64,000 bases of DNA from Natronomonas salina. GTDB lineage: Archaea; Halobacteriota; Halobacteria; Halobacteriales; Haloarculaceae. The position numbers and the translations under genes were made by a program. Position 1 is the first letter of the stretch; each line of letters begins with the position of its first letter. Where the stretch lies: contig NZ_CP058335.1 of NCBI RefSeq assembly GCF_013391105.1, positions 3,100,001-3,164,000 of the forward strand. Direction: 5' to 3'. Positions 9,187-17,796 of the stretch are shown here, in pieces. The notes beneath the pieces were generated by a model, which saw nothing but the letters and a program-made list of their open reading frames with translations, had not been told where the DNA came from and made no database searches.

Positions 9187-10140
9187 ATGCGCATCCTCGT
9201 CGTGGGCGGGACCGGATTCATCGGCCAGCACCTGTGTCGAGAGCTGCACGAGCGGGGCCACGAGGTGACCGCGATGTCGCGGGACCCGGGGGAGGCGACG
9301 CTCCCGGCGGGCGTTGAGACCGCGATGGGCGACGTCACCGCGTACGACTCCATCGAGGGGGCCTTCGAGGGTCAGGACGCCGCCATCAACCTCGTGGCGC
9401 TGTCGCCGCTGTTCAAGCCCTCCGGCGGCGACGACAGGCACTTCGAGGTCCACCGCGACGGCACGGCCAACGTCGTCCGGGCCGCCGAGGCCCACGACGT
9501 CCCGCGGCTCGTCCAGATGAGCGCCCTCGGGGCCGACCCGGACGGCGAGACGGCGTACATCCGGTCGAAGGGGCTGGCCGAGGCCGCCGTCAGGGACGCC
9601 GACCTGGAGTGGGTCGTCTTCCGGCCGTCGGTCGTCTTCGGCGACGGCGGCGAGTTCGTCGAGTTCACGAAGAAGCTGGCGACGCCCTACCTCACGCCGC
9701 TGCCGGGCGGCGGGAAGACGCGGTTCCAGCCGCTCTGGGTCGGCGACGTCGTGCCGATGCTCGCCGACGCCCTGGAGGGGACCGTCTCCGGCGGTGACGG
9801 AGACGAGGGCGAGACCGGCGCCGAGGGGGACCCCCACGTCGGCCAGATATACGAGATCGGCGGCCCCGAGGTGCTGACGCTCGCCGAGGTCGCGCGGCTG
9901 GCTCACGCCGCCGACGGCAAGCCGGTCGACGTCGTCCCCATCCCGATGTTCCTGGCGAAGGTCGGCCTCTCGCTGGCCGACCACCTCCCCGGCGCGCCGA
10001 TGGGGTCCGACCAGTACCGCTCGCTGCAGTTCGACAACACCACGACCGGCAACGACGTCGGCGCCTTCGGCGTCGACGAGTCGGAGCTCACGACGCTGGC
10101 CTCGTATCTGGGCGTCGACCCCGACGAGACCGCCGGGTAG
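9187..10140 (+). CDS. NAD(P)-binding epimerase/NDUFA9-like protein
   Basis: Protein of 317 residues with the Rossmann motif GGTGFIGQH at residues 6-14, typical of atypical short-chain dehydrogenases. The sequence continues with RDPGEATLP and, later, SALGADPDGETAYIRSKGLAEAAVRD, in which the usual YxxxK catalytic pair appears as Y-I-R-S-K. These features match the complex I NDUFA9-like/sugar epimerase group common in haloarchaea. An acidic Gly-rich loop (about residues 198-216) is extra. The ATG at 9187 is preferred to 9160 because the ctttat TATA-like element is about 27 bases upstream of it. It is a single-gene unit; substrate not predictable. Confidence 0.82.
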   Translation: MRILVVGGTGFIGQHLCRELHERGHEVTAMSRDPGEATLPAGVETAMGDVTAYDSIEGAFEGQDAAINLVALSPLFKPSGGDDRHFEVHRDGTANVVRAAEAHDVPRLVQMSALGADPDGETAYIRSKGLAEAAVRDADLEWVVFRPSVVFGDGGEFVEFTKKLATPYLTPLPGGGKTRFQPLWVGDVVPMLADALEGTVSGGDGDEGETGAEGDPHVGQIYEIGGPEVLTLAEVARLAHAADGKPVDVVPIPMFLAKVGLSLADHLPGAPMGSDQYRSLQFDNTTTGNDVGAFGVDESELTTLASYLGVDPDETAG

Positions 10141-10253
10141 GCTCCTGCTACCCGGACTCAGGAGTTCTGCCCCGGTCTCCAGCGCCGTCTCACTGTCTGA
10201 CGTAGGCGAAAGCTTATCCTTCCCGTGGCCCGGTTAGCAGGGTAAGCAACGTC

Positions 10254-11426
10254 ATGAAACTTGCAATGATCGGCTTCGGGCAGGCCGGCGGGAAGATCCT
10301 CGACCGGTTCCTCGAATACGACTCGACCCGAGGAACTGGTATCATCGGTCACGCCGTCGCGGTGAACTCCGCGAAGGCGGACCTGATGGGTCTCGAATAC
10401 GTCCCCGAGGAGAACCGCGTTCTCATCGGCCAGTCGGTGGTCAAGGGACACGGGGCAGGGACGGAACCGGAACTGGGCGAACGCTGCGCCCGGGAGGACA
10501 TGGAGGAGATCCAGACGGCGATCGACCGGATGACCTCCAGCGAGATCGACGGCTTCCTCGTGATGGCCGGGCTGGGCGGCGGCACGGGCAGCGGCGGCGC
10601 GCCGGTGCTGGCCGAGCACCTCCAGCGGCTGTACGTCGAACCCGTCTACGGGCTCGGCATACTGCCGGCCCGCGACGAGGGGGGCATCTACAACCGCAAC
10701 GCGGCGCGGTCGTTCCAGAAGTTCGTCGACGAGGTGGACAACCTCCTGACCTTCGACAACGACACGTTCAAGACCGGCGGCGAGAGCCTCGGTCAGGGCT
10801 ACGCGGAGATCAACCAGGAGATCATCACCCGCTTCGGCGCGCTGTTCTCCGCCGGCGAGGTCGAGGCCCTGGGTGACGACGTCGCAGAGAGCGTCGTCGA
10901 CGCCTCCGAGATCATCAACACGCTCGGCGAGCACGGCATCTCGAGTGTCGGGTACGCCAGCGAGGAGGTCGAGACCGGCGACGGCGGCGGCCTCCTCGAC
11001 CGGTTCCGCGGCGGCAACGAACAGGACGGACTCGACAGCAAGGGAGACGCGACCAACCGCATCACGTCGCTGGTCCGCCGAGCGACCCTCGGCAAACTCA
11101 CCCTGCAGTGCGAGGTCGACAGCACCGAGCGCGCGCTCCTCCTGGTCTCCGGGCCGCCGGAGGCGCTCAACCGGAAGGGCATCGACAAGGCGCGGACGTG
11201 GCTGGAGAACACCACCCAGTGTATGGAGGTCCGCGCCGGCGACTACCCGCTCCCGAACGAGGACCGCGTGGCCGCCATCGTGATGCTCTCGGGCGTGACG
11301 GACGTCCCGCGCGTCAAGGAGATGCAGCGCATGGCCGTCGAGGCCGAGGAGAACGTCGAGAAGCTCCGCGCGAAGAGCAAGGACGACCTGGACAAACTGG
11401 TCGAGTACGGCGACGATGACGAGTAA
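10254..11426 (+). CDS. cetZ1: Tubulin-like protein CetZ (CetZ1-type)
   Basis: Protein of 390 residues from the tubulin/FtsZ superfamily. The N-terminus MKLAMIGFGQAGGKILDRF and the GTP-binding signature GGGTGSGG at about residues 106-113 identify it as CetZ rather than FtsZ. CetZ1 is the archaeal tubulin that controls rod formation and motility in Haloferax. The family assignment to subgroup 1 rests on context: as I recall it, cetZ1 in Haloferax is likewise followed by cofC and cofG. The transcript appears to have a short leader, because the cgaaagcttatcc TATA-like element lies about 40 bases before the ATG. The 3' end overlaps the next gene by 11 bases. Confidence 0.92.
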   Translation: MKLAMIGFGQAGGKILDRFLEYDSTRGTGIIGHAVAVNSAKADLMGLEYVPEENRVLIGQSVVKGHGAGTEPELGERCAREDMEEIQTAIDRMTSSEIDGFLVMAGLGGGTGSGGAPVLAEHLQRLYVEPVYGLGILPARDEGGIYNRNAARSFQKFVDEVDNLLTFDNDTFKTGGESLGQGYAEINQEIITRFGALFSAGEVEALGDDVAESVVDASEIINTLGEHGISSVGYASEEVETGDGGGLLDRFRGGNEQDGLDSKGDATNRITSLVRRATLGKLTLQCEVDSTERALLLVSGPPEALNRKGIDKARTWLENTTQCMEVRAGDYPLPNEDRVAAIVMLSGVTDVPRVKEMQRMAVEAEENVEKLRAKSKDDLDKLVEYGDDDE

Positions 11427-12165
11427 GCTCCCGTCGCTGCTCGTCGTCCTCGCCCTGGTCGCGACGCTGTTCGTCGGACCGGCCGCCGCGGTCGACAGCA
11501 GCGCCCAGACCCTGCCCGAGGACGCCGAGGTCGGCAGCGACGTCGAGGCCAGCTTCGAGCTGACCCAGCTGTTCGACGAGTACGAGACGTGGACCCTCGA
11601 GGGCGAGACCGAACTGCAGGACGCCACCTGGACCGTGAAGCTGTACGACCAGGGCGGCAACCAGATCGACACGGTCGAGACCGACTCGCTGTCTCAGGAG
11701 ATCGACATCGACGACGGCGTCAACCGCGTCGAGATCCGCGTCGACGGCACGGCGCCGGCCGTGGACAACTACAGCTACGACCCGCCACAGCAGTTCGTCG
11801 CCGCGAACCTGACGCAGACGGCCGCCGGCGGCAGCCAGCAGGCCGTCGCGAGCTACAGGGTCCACCACTACACCCAGGAGAGCGCGGAGGCCCGGAGCGC
11901 CATCGACGACGCCCGCGAGGCGGTCGCGGCCTCGAGCTCCGACAGCGGCCAGGCGCTGCTGAACAGCGCCATCTCCTCCTACGAGAACGAGAACTTCCAG
12001 AACGCGATCGACAGCGCAGGGCAGGCCGAAGAGGAGGCCTCCCAGAACCGGATGCTACGCATGGGCGCGATGGGGCTCGTCGCAATCGTCGTACTGGTCG
12101 CACTGATCGGCGGCGGCTACAGACTGTACAAGTCCCGCCAGCAGAGCCCGAGCCGACTGCGGTAG
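11416..12165 (+). CDS. Exported membrane-anchored protein of unknown function, linked to cetZ
   Basis: Protein of 249 residues. It begins with a Sec-type signal peptide (hydrophobic SLLVVLALVATLFVGPAAA). A strand-rich outer domain follows (about residues 30-150). Next comes a helical region (SAEARSAIDDAREAVAASS, about 155-200), then one C-terminal membrane span (MGAMGLVAIVVLVALIGGGY) and a short basic tail. It overlaps the end of the CetZ gene by 11 bases and abuts cofC, so all three are probably co-transcribed. The topology places the main domain outside the cell with a membrane anchor, so it could link the cytoskeletal protein to the envelope. That role is inference from gene order only. 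Confidence 0.85.
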   Translation: MTSKLPSLLVVLALVATLFVGPAAAVDSSAQTLPEDAEVGSDVEASFELTQLFDEYETWTLEGETELQDATWTVKLYDQGGNQIDTVETDSLSQEIDIDDGVNRVEIRVDGTAPAVDNYSYDPPQQFVAANLTQTAAGGSQQAVASYRVHHYTQESAEARSAIDDAREAVAASSSDSGQALLNSAISSYENENFQNAIDSAGQAEEEASQNRMLRMGAMGLVAIVVLVALIGGGYRLYKSRQQSPSRLR

Positions 12166-12765
12166 ATGGACGTCCTCGTCCCGTTCGCGGCCGACGAGCC
12201 CAAGACGCGGCTCGCCGACGTCCTCGAACCGGACGAACGGACGGCCTTCGCCCGCGAACTACTCCTCGACGTCTGCGACGCGATACGGGCAGCCGACGGC
12301 GACCCGACCGTCCTCTCGACGGCGCCGATCGACTGTCCCCACCCGGTCGTCGTCGACGACCGCCCGCTGACGGCGGCGGTGAACGCACACCTCGAGGCGC
12401 CGATGGCGGTGGTGATGGCCGACCTGGCGCTGGCGACCCCCGCCGCGCTCCGGCGGCTGTTCGAGACCGACGCGGAGGTGACCCTCGCCCCCGGCCTCGG
12501 CGGCGGAACGAACGCCTTCGTCACCCGTCACCCCGAGTTCGCCGTCGACTACCACGGCGCCTCGATCCGCGATCACCGCCGCATCGCCCGCGAGGTGGGC
12601 GCCGACGTCGAGACGGTCGACTCCTTCCGGCTGGCCGTCGACGTCGACGAACCCGAGGACCTGGCCGAGGTCCTCCTCCACGGCGGCGGCCGGGCGCTGT
12701 CCTGGCTCGAGACCGCCGGGTTCGCGGTGGAATCGACCGACGGCCGCGTGATCGCCGGGCGCTGA
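12166..12765 (+). CDS. cofC: 2-phospho-L-lactate guanylyltransferase (F420 synthesis)
   Basis: Protein of 199 residues starting [20 protein letters not shown], a nucleotidyltransferase N-terminus in which the P-loop-like [11 protein letters not shown] binds the guanosine nucleotide. It also has [12 protein letters not shown] and [10 protein letters not shown], matching CofC. The enzyme activates 2-phospholactate (or phosphoenolpyruvate) with GTP to build the side chain of coenzyme F420. The ATG follows directly on the stop codon of the upstream exported-protein gene. cofG, the next F420 gene, lies 174 bases downstream, and cofH is nearby on the other strand, which strongly supports the assignment. 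Confidence 0.92.
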   Translation: MDVLVPFAADEPKTRLADVLEPDERTAFARELLLDVCDAIRAADGDPTVLSTAPIDCPHPVVVDDRPLTAAVNAHLEAPMAVVMADLALATPAALRRLFETDAEVTLAPGLGGGTNAFVTRHPEFAVDYHGASIRDHRRIAREVGADVETVDSFRLAVDVDEPEDLAEVLLHGGGRALSWLETAGFAVESTDGRVIAGR

Positions 12766-12768
12766 CGG

Positions 12769-12785
12769 GGACAAAGGATTTGTCC
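12769..12785. repeat. Short perfect inverted repeat after cofC
   Basis: GGACAAA, a 3-base spacer, and TTTGTCC form a perfect 7-bp dyad starting four bases after the cofC stop codon. It could be an RNA hairpin marking the 3' end or a protein-binding site. No T-run follows it, so a classic terminator is not supported. Confidence 0.5.
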
Positions 12786-12917
12786 TGTCGGAACGAACAC
12801 AATACTGCGCGAGGTCTCCTCGCGTCGCGACGGGGCGGCCCCGACCCGCCGGTCGAGGGCACCCTGAGCGTCGTCGGGCCGCCGCGTCCGGCTCGCCCGC
12901 CGACAGTGCGGCGAGCC

Positions 12918-12923
12918 TTTTAA
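12918..12923 (+). promoter_or_regulatory. TATA-like box for cofG
   Basis: TTTTAA lies about 20 bases before the GTG at 12940 and about 29 before the GTG at 12949. The usual archaeal spacing of 26-27 bases falls between the two, so it supports a leaderless or nearly leaderless GTG start in this region but does not settle which. Confidence 0.5.
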
Positions 12924-12939
12924 TGCCACCACCCCGTCA

Positions 12940-14028
12940 GTGTGGGGTGTGTTCGGCGCAGGAGCCTACGGGGTCGAACTGACCGTCGACGACGACGCCG
13001 TCGAGCGGCTGCTGGCGGTCACGCCGGCCGACGTCGACGCCGCCGACGAACTGTCCTTCGCACGCAACGTGTTCGTCCCGCTGACGACCGCCTGCCGGTA
13101 CACCTGCACCTACTGCACCTACTACGACCCGCCGGGGCAGGCGTCGCTGCTCTCCCCGGAGGAGGTCCGCGAGATCTGCGAGCGCGGCGCCGACGCCGGC
13201 TGTACGGAGGCGCTGTTCACCTTCGGCGACGACCCCGACGACCGCTACACGCAGATCCACGAGCAGCTCGAAGAGTGGGGCCACGACTCCATCCACTCGT
13301 ACCTGCGGGAGGCCTGCGAGATCGCCCTCGACTGCGGCCTGCTGCCGCACGCCAACCCCGGCGACCAGACCCGCGAGGAGATGGAACTGGTCGCCGACCT
13401 GAACGCCTCGATGGGCGTCATGCTCGAGACGACCGCCGAGATCCGGGCCCACGCCGGCTCCCGGCGCAAGGAGCCGGGCCAGCGGCTCGCCACAATCGCC
13501 ACCGCGGGCGAAGTCGGCGTCCCCTTCACGACCGGCATCCTCGTCGGCGTCGGCGAGGACTGGCGGGACCGCGCCGAGAGCCTGCTGGCCATCCGCGAAC
13601 TCCACGAGCGGTACGGCCACGTCCAGGAGGTCATCGTCCAGCCCGTCGTGGACAACGAGCGCTGGCAGCAGGGGTCGCCGGACCTCGAGGCGCTCCGCCG
13701 CGTGACCGCGATGGCCCGCGCGGCCCTCCCCGAGGCGGTGTCCGTCCAGTCTCCCCCGAACCTCGCGCCCGTCCGGGACCTGCTGGACTGCGGCATCGAC
13801 GACCTCGGCGGCGTCTCGCCGGTGACGGACGACCACGTCAACCCGGAGTACGCGTGGCCGCAGCTCCGGGAACTCGAGGACGTCGCCGAGGAGGCGGGCG
13901 TCCCACTCCGGGAGCGCCTGCCCGTATACCAGCGGTTCGTCGACGGCGGCTGGCTCTCCGAGGAGATTCAGGCCGCCATACACGCCGACGACGAGGCGGG
14001 GCGTCGGTACCGGCGACTGCTCGGTTAG
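12940..14028 (+). CDS. cofG: 7,8-didemethyl-8-hydroxy-5-deazariboflavin synthase subunit CofG
   Basis: Protein of about 362 residues and a radical-SAM enzyme: the cluster-binding motif CRYTCTYC lies near residues 51-58, followed by aromatic residues. With CofH it converts a tyrosine-derived radical and a ribityl-uracil into the F420 chromophore (FO). Other family features are FTFGDDPDDRY, the metal-site helix and YAWPQLRELE near the end. The start is a GTG (12940, or 12949 giving 359 residues); no in-frame ATG exists before the conserved region. The gene ends overlapping the convergent lipoprotein gene by 4 bases. Confidence 0.93.
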   Translation: MWGVFGAGAYGVELTVDDDAVERLLAVTPADVDAADELSFARNVFVPLTTACRYTCTYCTYYDPPGQASLLSPEEVREICERGADAGCTEALFTFGDDPDDRYTQIHEQLEEWGHDSIHSYLREACEIALDCGLLPHANPGDQTREEMELVADLNASMGVMLETTAEIRAHAGSRRKEPGQRLATIATAGEVGVPFTTGILVGVGEDWRDRAESLLAIRELHERYGHVQEVIVQPVVDNERWQQGSPDLEALRRVTAMARAALPEAVSVQSPPNLAPVRDLLDCGIDDLGGVSPVTDDHVNPEYAWPQLRELEDVAEEAGVPLRERLPVYQRFVDGGWLSEEIQAAIHADDEAGRRYRRLLG

Positions 14029-14594
14029 GCCGAGTCGGCGGTCCCTTCGGGCGTCTCAGCTCCGTCGGCCGTCTCGTTACCGTCCGAGCCGCCGGTCTGG
14101 TTCGACTGGCCGGTTCCGCCGGTCTGGTTCGACCCCCCCGACTGTCCGGCCTGCTGGTACTGCTCGAACTCCGACTCGGCGAGCAGCCCGTGGACCTCCT
14201 CGTATCCCAGGGTGCCGACGATGGCGTCGCCCGTCCCCTCGACGAGGAGGACGCCGGACTGCGCCACTTTGTCCGTCACCTCGAGGTCGTCGTTCTCGGC
14301 GGCCCGCTCCTCGAAGGACTCGACGGACGCTTGCATCAGTTCGACCTGCTTCTGTCTGGCCTGCGTCTGCGCCTCCTGCTGGCTGAGTTCGCCGGACTGG
14401 ACCTGCTCTCGGAGCTCCGACTGGTAGGACTCCAGTTCCTCCTGGTCGAGGTCGGCGAACACCGTCACCGTGGCGTCCGCCGAGTCCGAGCCCTGGGCGT
14501 CCTGGCTGCGCAGCGAGTCACAGCCCGCAAGCGAGAGCGCCGCACCGACGCCGCCGGCCGCGAGCACGCGACGGCGGGAGAGTGGGTCTTCCAT
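14025..14594 (-). CDS. Tat-exported lipoprotein of unknown function
   Basis: Protein of 189 residues with a twin-arginine signal (SRRRVLAAGGVGAALSLAGC) ending in the lipobox LAGC, so it is predicted to be exported folded and lipid-anchored. After that it is acidic and helical, with a Glu/Gln-rich coiled-coil-like stretch (about residues 45-90), a short conserved-looking core (SGVLLVEGTGDAIVGTLGYEE), and a low-complexity Gly/Asn/Thr tail containing repeated SNQTGG. It sits convergently between cofG and cofH; no evidence ties it to F420. The C-terminal tail is probably disordered and may carry N-glycosylation sites (N-Q-T, N-E-T). Confidence 0.85.
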   Translation of the reverse strand: MEDPLSRRRVLAAGGVGAALSLAGCDSLRSQDAQGSDSADATVTVFADLDQEELESYQSELREQVQSGELSQQEAQTQARQKQVELMQASVESFEERAAENDDLEVTDKVAQSGVLLVEGTGDAIVGTLGYEEVHGLLAESEFEQYQQAGQSGGSNQTGGTGQSNQTGGSDGNETADGAETPEGTADSA

Positions 14595-14674
14595 CGACTC
14601 GTGGTGCAGCGGGCCGACAGTTAAGCGTGGTGACAGCAAGTGCCGGGCGAACCGGCAGGCGTCGGCGGCGAGGA

Positions 14675-16051
14675 CTACAGCAGCGGCGTCCCGTCGGCCT
14701 TCGGGCCCAGCGTCGGCCCCGGCGTCCCGGCCTCCGGGTCGATCCGCCGGCGCTGCTCGTAGTCCGTCGAGCGCTCGACCGGCACGCGGCCGATCGCCTC
14801 GATCATCTCGGCGTACTCGTCGAACGACCGGAACTCGCCGTAGTCGCCGCCCGCGCGCTTGGTGATCTCCTCCGAGAGGATGGTGCCCATGAAGTCGTCG
14901 GCCCCGCAGTTCAGCAGCTTCAGCCCCTGGGCGTCGCCGTACTTCACCCACGACGACTGGATGTGCTCGACGTTGTCGAGGAAGAGCCGCGAGACCGCGA
15001 TCATCAGTTCGTCCTCGTGGACCGACGCGCCCTCCTCGACCATCCCCCGCTCGGCCAGCGGCGTCTCCGGGTGGACGAACGACAGGGGCACAAACTCCGT
15101 GATGGCGCCGGTCCGGTCCTGCAGTTCGCGGATCCGCTCGAGGTGCAGCGCCCGGTGGGCCTCGTTCTCGACGTGGCCGTACATGATCGTCGCCGTCGTG
15201 TCGAGGCCGACCGAGGCGGCGGCCGCCATCGCCTCGAGCCACTCCTCGGTGCCGATCTTCCCGGGGCAGATGACCTCCCGGACCTCGTCGACGAGGATCT
15301 CGGCCGCCGTCCCGGGGACCGAATCCAGGCCCGCGGCCTTCAGCCGGCGGAATACCTCCTCGTAGCTCCAGTCGGTCCCGCGGCGGGCGTGGTAGGCCTC
15401 CTCCGGCGTCATGGAGTGGACGTGGACGCCGTCGACGTTCATCGCGCGGATCTGTTCGACGTACGTCCCGGGGTCCTCCTCGTAGGCCTCGGGCGGTTTG
15501 TAGTTCAGTTCCGCCGCGTCGCTTGCGTCCACCGCTGGGTCCGCCGCACGGGCCTCCAAGGCCTCGCGGTGCTCGTCGTCCAGCGCCAGCGCGGGGTGGA
15601 GCCCCGACACCGAGCAGACCTCGTAGATGCCCCGCTCGACGGCGTCGCCGACGATCTCGCGGGACTCTGCGGGCGTCTTCGTGAACCCGTCGTTCTCGCC
15701 GTCGTGGTCGGCCTCGAACCGCTGGGCGGCGTCCTTGAAGTTGCAGAACAGGCAGCCGACGTTGCAGGCGGTCGTGACGTTGTTGTTCAGGTTCGCGACG
15801 AAGGTGACCTCCTCGCCGACGACCTCGGCGCGCCGGCGGTCGGCGGCCTCGAGGACCAGTTCCTTCCGCCCGAGGTCGATGCCGTCGCTCTCGGTGCCCG
15901 TCGTCAGCAACTCGACGGCGTCGTCGACCGTCAGCCGCTTGCCCGACCGCACCTTCGCCAGCGCGTTCTCGAACGACTGGCCGGTCTCGGGCCGGTGGTC
16001 GAACGAGAACTCCTCGCGCGGCACGTTCGCCGACGCCTCGAACGCGTCCAT
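14675..16051 (-). CDS. cofH: 5-amino-6-(D-ribitylamino)uracil--L-tyrosine 4-hydroxyphenyl transferase CofH
   Basis: Protein of 458 residues and a radical-SAM enzyme with the cluster motif CNVGCLFC (Cys96, Cys100, Cys103). Further family landmarks are GLHPALALDDEH, HVHSMTPEEAYHARR and LPGTAAEI-like PGTAAEILVDEVR. It works with CofG to form FO, the precursor of F420. The ATG at 16051 (MDAFEASAN) is preferred over a GTG at 16087 because a TTTTCA promoter-like element lies about 27 bases upstream of it. A stretch about residues 165-205 (EALEARAADPAVDASDAAEL) is a haloarchaea-style acidic insertion. It is divergently transcribed from gpmI. Confidence 0.93.
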   Translation of the reverse strand: MDAFEASANVPREEFSFDHRPETGQSFENALAKVRSGKRLTVDDAVELLTTGTESDGIDLGRKELVLEAADRRRAEVVGEEVTFVANLNNNVTTACNVGCLFCNFKDAAQRFEADHDGENDGFTKTPAESREIVGDAVERGIYEVCSVSGLHPALALDDEHREALEARAADPAVDASDAAELNYKPPEAYEEDPGTYVEQIRAMNVDGVHVHSMTPEEAYHARRGTDWSYEEVFRRLKAAGLDSVPGTAAEILVDEVREVICPGKIGTEEWLEAMAAAASVGLDTTATIMYGHVENEAHRALHLERIRELQDRTGAITEFVPLSFVHPETPLAERGMVEEGASVHEDELMIAVSRLFLDNVEHIQSSWVKYGDAQGLKLLNCGADDFMGTILSEEITKRAGGDYGEFRSFDEYAEMIEAIGRVPVERSTDYEQRRRIDPEAGTPGPTLGPKADGTPLL

Positions 16052-16178
16052 GTGGGAGTGGATGCCGCCGGAGCGTGAAAACCCCACCGGGTACCGGCAC
16101 GGTCGGGTGGATACCTCCGCGGGGACGGCGCGTTCGACACCGACACGGCCTTACCTCGCCCGCGAGTTCACTCCACCA

Positions 16179-17762
16179 ATGAGAGCAGCGCTGGTCATCC
16201 TCGATGGCTGGGGGCTGAGCGAGTCCGGCGCGGGCGACGGGTCCGACGCCGTCGCCGCCGCCGACACGCCGAACTTCGACCGCCTGCGCGAGGCGGGCGC
16301 CGACGGCACCCTCGAGACGCACGGCCGCCGGGTCGGGCTGCCGGACGGCCAGATGGGCAACAGCGAGGTCGGCCACCTCAACATCGGCGCCGGCCGCGTC
16401 GTCAAGCAGGACTCGACGCGGATCACCGACGACATCGACGCGGGCGTCTTCGCCGACAACGACGCCATCGGCGACGCCGTCGAGTACGCGAGGGACCACG
16501 GCGGTCGGCTGCACTTCATGGGGCTGGTCAGCGACGGCGGCGTCCACTCCCACCAGGCGCACCTCCACGCGCTCGTCGAACTCGCCGCCGAGCGGGGCGT
16601 CGAGGCCGTGACGCACGCCTTCACCGACGGCCGCGATACGGACCCGAAGAGCGGCGCGGGCTACCTCGCGGAACTGGAGTCCGTCGTCGAGGCGGCCGGC
16701 ACCGGCGACGTCGCGACGGTCTGCGGGCGTTACTACGCGATGGACCGCGACGAGAACTGGGACCGGACGCGGCGCGCCTACGACGCCATCGTCCACCGGG
16801 AGGCGCCCCACGAGTCAGAGTCCGCGGTGGCGGCCGCCGAAGCCTCCTACGAGCGCGGGGACACCGACGAGTACGTCGAGCCGACGCTCGTCGAGGGCGA
16901 AGCCGCACTCGAGGACGGCGACGCGGTCGTGTTCTTCAACTTCCGGGCCGACCGCGCCCGCCAGCTCGTCCGGATGCTCGCCGACATCGAGCCGTCGTGG
17001 GCCTTCGACACGTCGCCGCCCGACGTCCGGCTGGTCACGATGACCGAGTACGACGAGACGTTCGACCTGCCGGTCGCCTACCCGCCGCTGGAACCCGAGA
17101 AGACCCTCGGCGAGGTGGTCTCCGAGGCCGGCCTCACGCAGCTCCGGATGGCGGAGTCCGAGAAGTACGCCCACGTCACCTACTTCCTCAACGGCGGCCG
17201 CGAGGTCGCCTTCGAAGGCGAGCACCGCGAGATCGTGGACAGTCCGGACGTGGCGACCTACGACCGCCGGCCCGAGATGTCCGCCGCGGAGCTGACCGAC
17301 ACGGCGATCGAGTACATCGCGGGCGAGGCGCCACGCGCCTCGGAATCCGCGAGCGGGGAGCGAAGCGACCCGCGAGCGGGCGAGGACCCCGACGTCCTGG
17401 TCCTCAACTACGCCAACCCCGACATGGTCGGCCACACGGGCGACTTCGAGGCGGCGGTCGCCGCTGTCGAGGCCGTCGACGAGCAACTCGGCCGGCTCGA
17501 GGCGGCCGTCCGCGAGGCCGGCGGGCACCTGCTGGTCACCGCCGACCACGGCAACGCCGACGACATGGGCACGCCGGAGGACCCCCACACCGCCCACACG
17601 ACCAACCCCGTCCCGTTCGTCTACGTCTCCCCCGAGGGGGACCGGGGGAGCTTCTCGGTCCGCGACGGCGGCACGCTCGCCGACATCGCGCCGACGCTGC
17701 TGTGGCTGATCGACGTCGAGGCGCCCGACGCGATGACCGGCGAGCGGCTCCTCGAGGAGTAG
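16179..17762 (+). CDS. gpmI: 2,3-bisphosphoglycerate-independent phosphoglycerate mutase
   Basis: Protein of 527 residues of the alkaline-phosphatase superfamily. It starts MRAALVILDGWGLSE with the metal-binding Asp9, and has the phosphorylated serine in GQMGNSEVGHLNIGAGR (Ser62). The second metal site appears at NYANPDMVGHTGDF and VTADHGNADDM. The enzyme interconverts 3- and 2-phosphoglycerate in glycolysis and gluconeogenesis. Length is normal for the two-manganese family except for an extra stretch around residues 383-405 (APRASESASGERSDPRAGED), which looks like a repeat-derived insertion just before the conserved NYANPDMVGH. The ATG is preceded by a ccttacc element about 29 bases upstream. 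Confidence 0.94.
   Translation: MRAALVILDGWGLSESGAGDGSDAVAAADTPNFDRLREAGADGTLETHGRRVGLPDGQMGNSEVGHLNIGAGRVVKQDSTRITDDIDAGVFADNDAIGDAVEYARDHGGRLHFMGLVSDGGVHSHQAHLHALVELAAERGVEAVTHAFTDGRDTDPKSGAGYLAELESVVEAAGTGDVATVCGRYYAMDRDENWDRTRRAYDAIVHREAPHESESAVAAAEASYERGDTDEYVEPTLVEGEAALEDGDAVVFFNFRADRARQLVRMLADIEPSWAFDTSPPDVRLVTMTEYDETFDLPVAYPPLEPEKTLGEVVSEAGLTQLRMAESEKYAHVTYFLNGGREVAFEGEHREIVDSPDVATYDRRPEMSAAELTDTAIEYIAGEAPRASESASGERSDPRAGEDPDVLVLNYANPDMVGHTGDFEAAVAAVEAVDEQLGRLEAAVREAGGHLLVTADHGNADDMGTPEDPHTAHTTNPVPFVYVSPEGDRGSFSVRDGGTLADIAPTLLWLIDVEAPDAMTGERLLEE
17347..17380 (+). repeat. Short direct repeat forming an in-frame insertion in gpmI
   Basis: ccgcgagcggg occurs twice, 23 bases apart (17347-17357 and 17370-17380), with gagcgaagcgac between. 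It encodes part of a Ser/Glu/Arg-rich insertion (residues SASGERSDPRA) in an otherwise conserved enzyme. Confidence 0.6.
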
Positions 17763-17796
17763 CGCGGTCGCCCACCGGATCGGCCGCGACCGGCCG

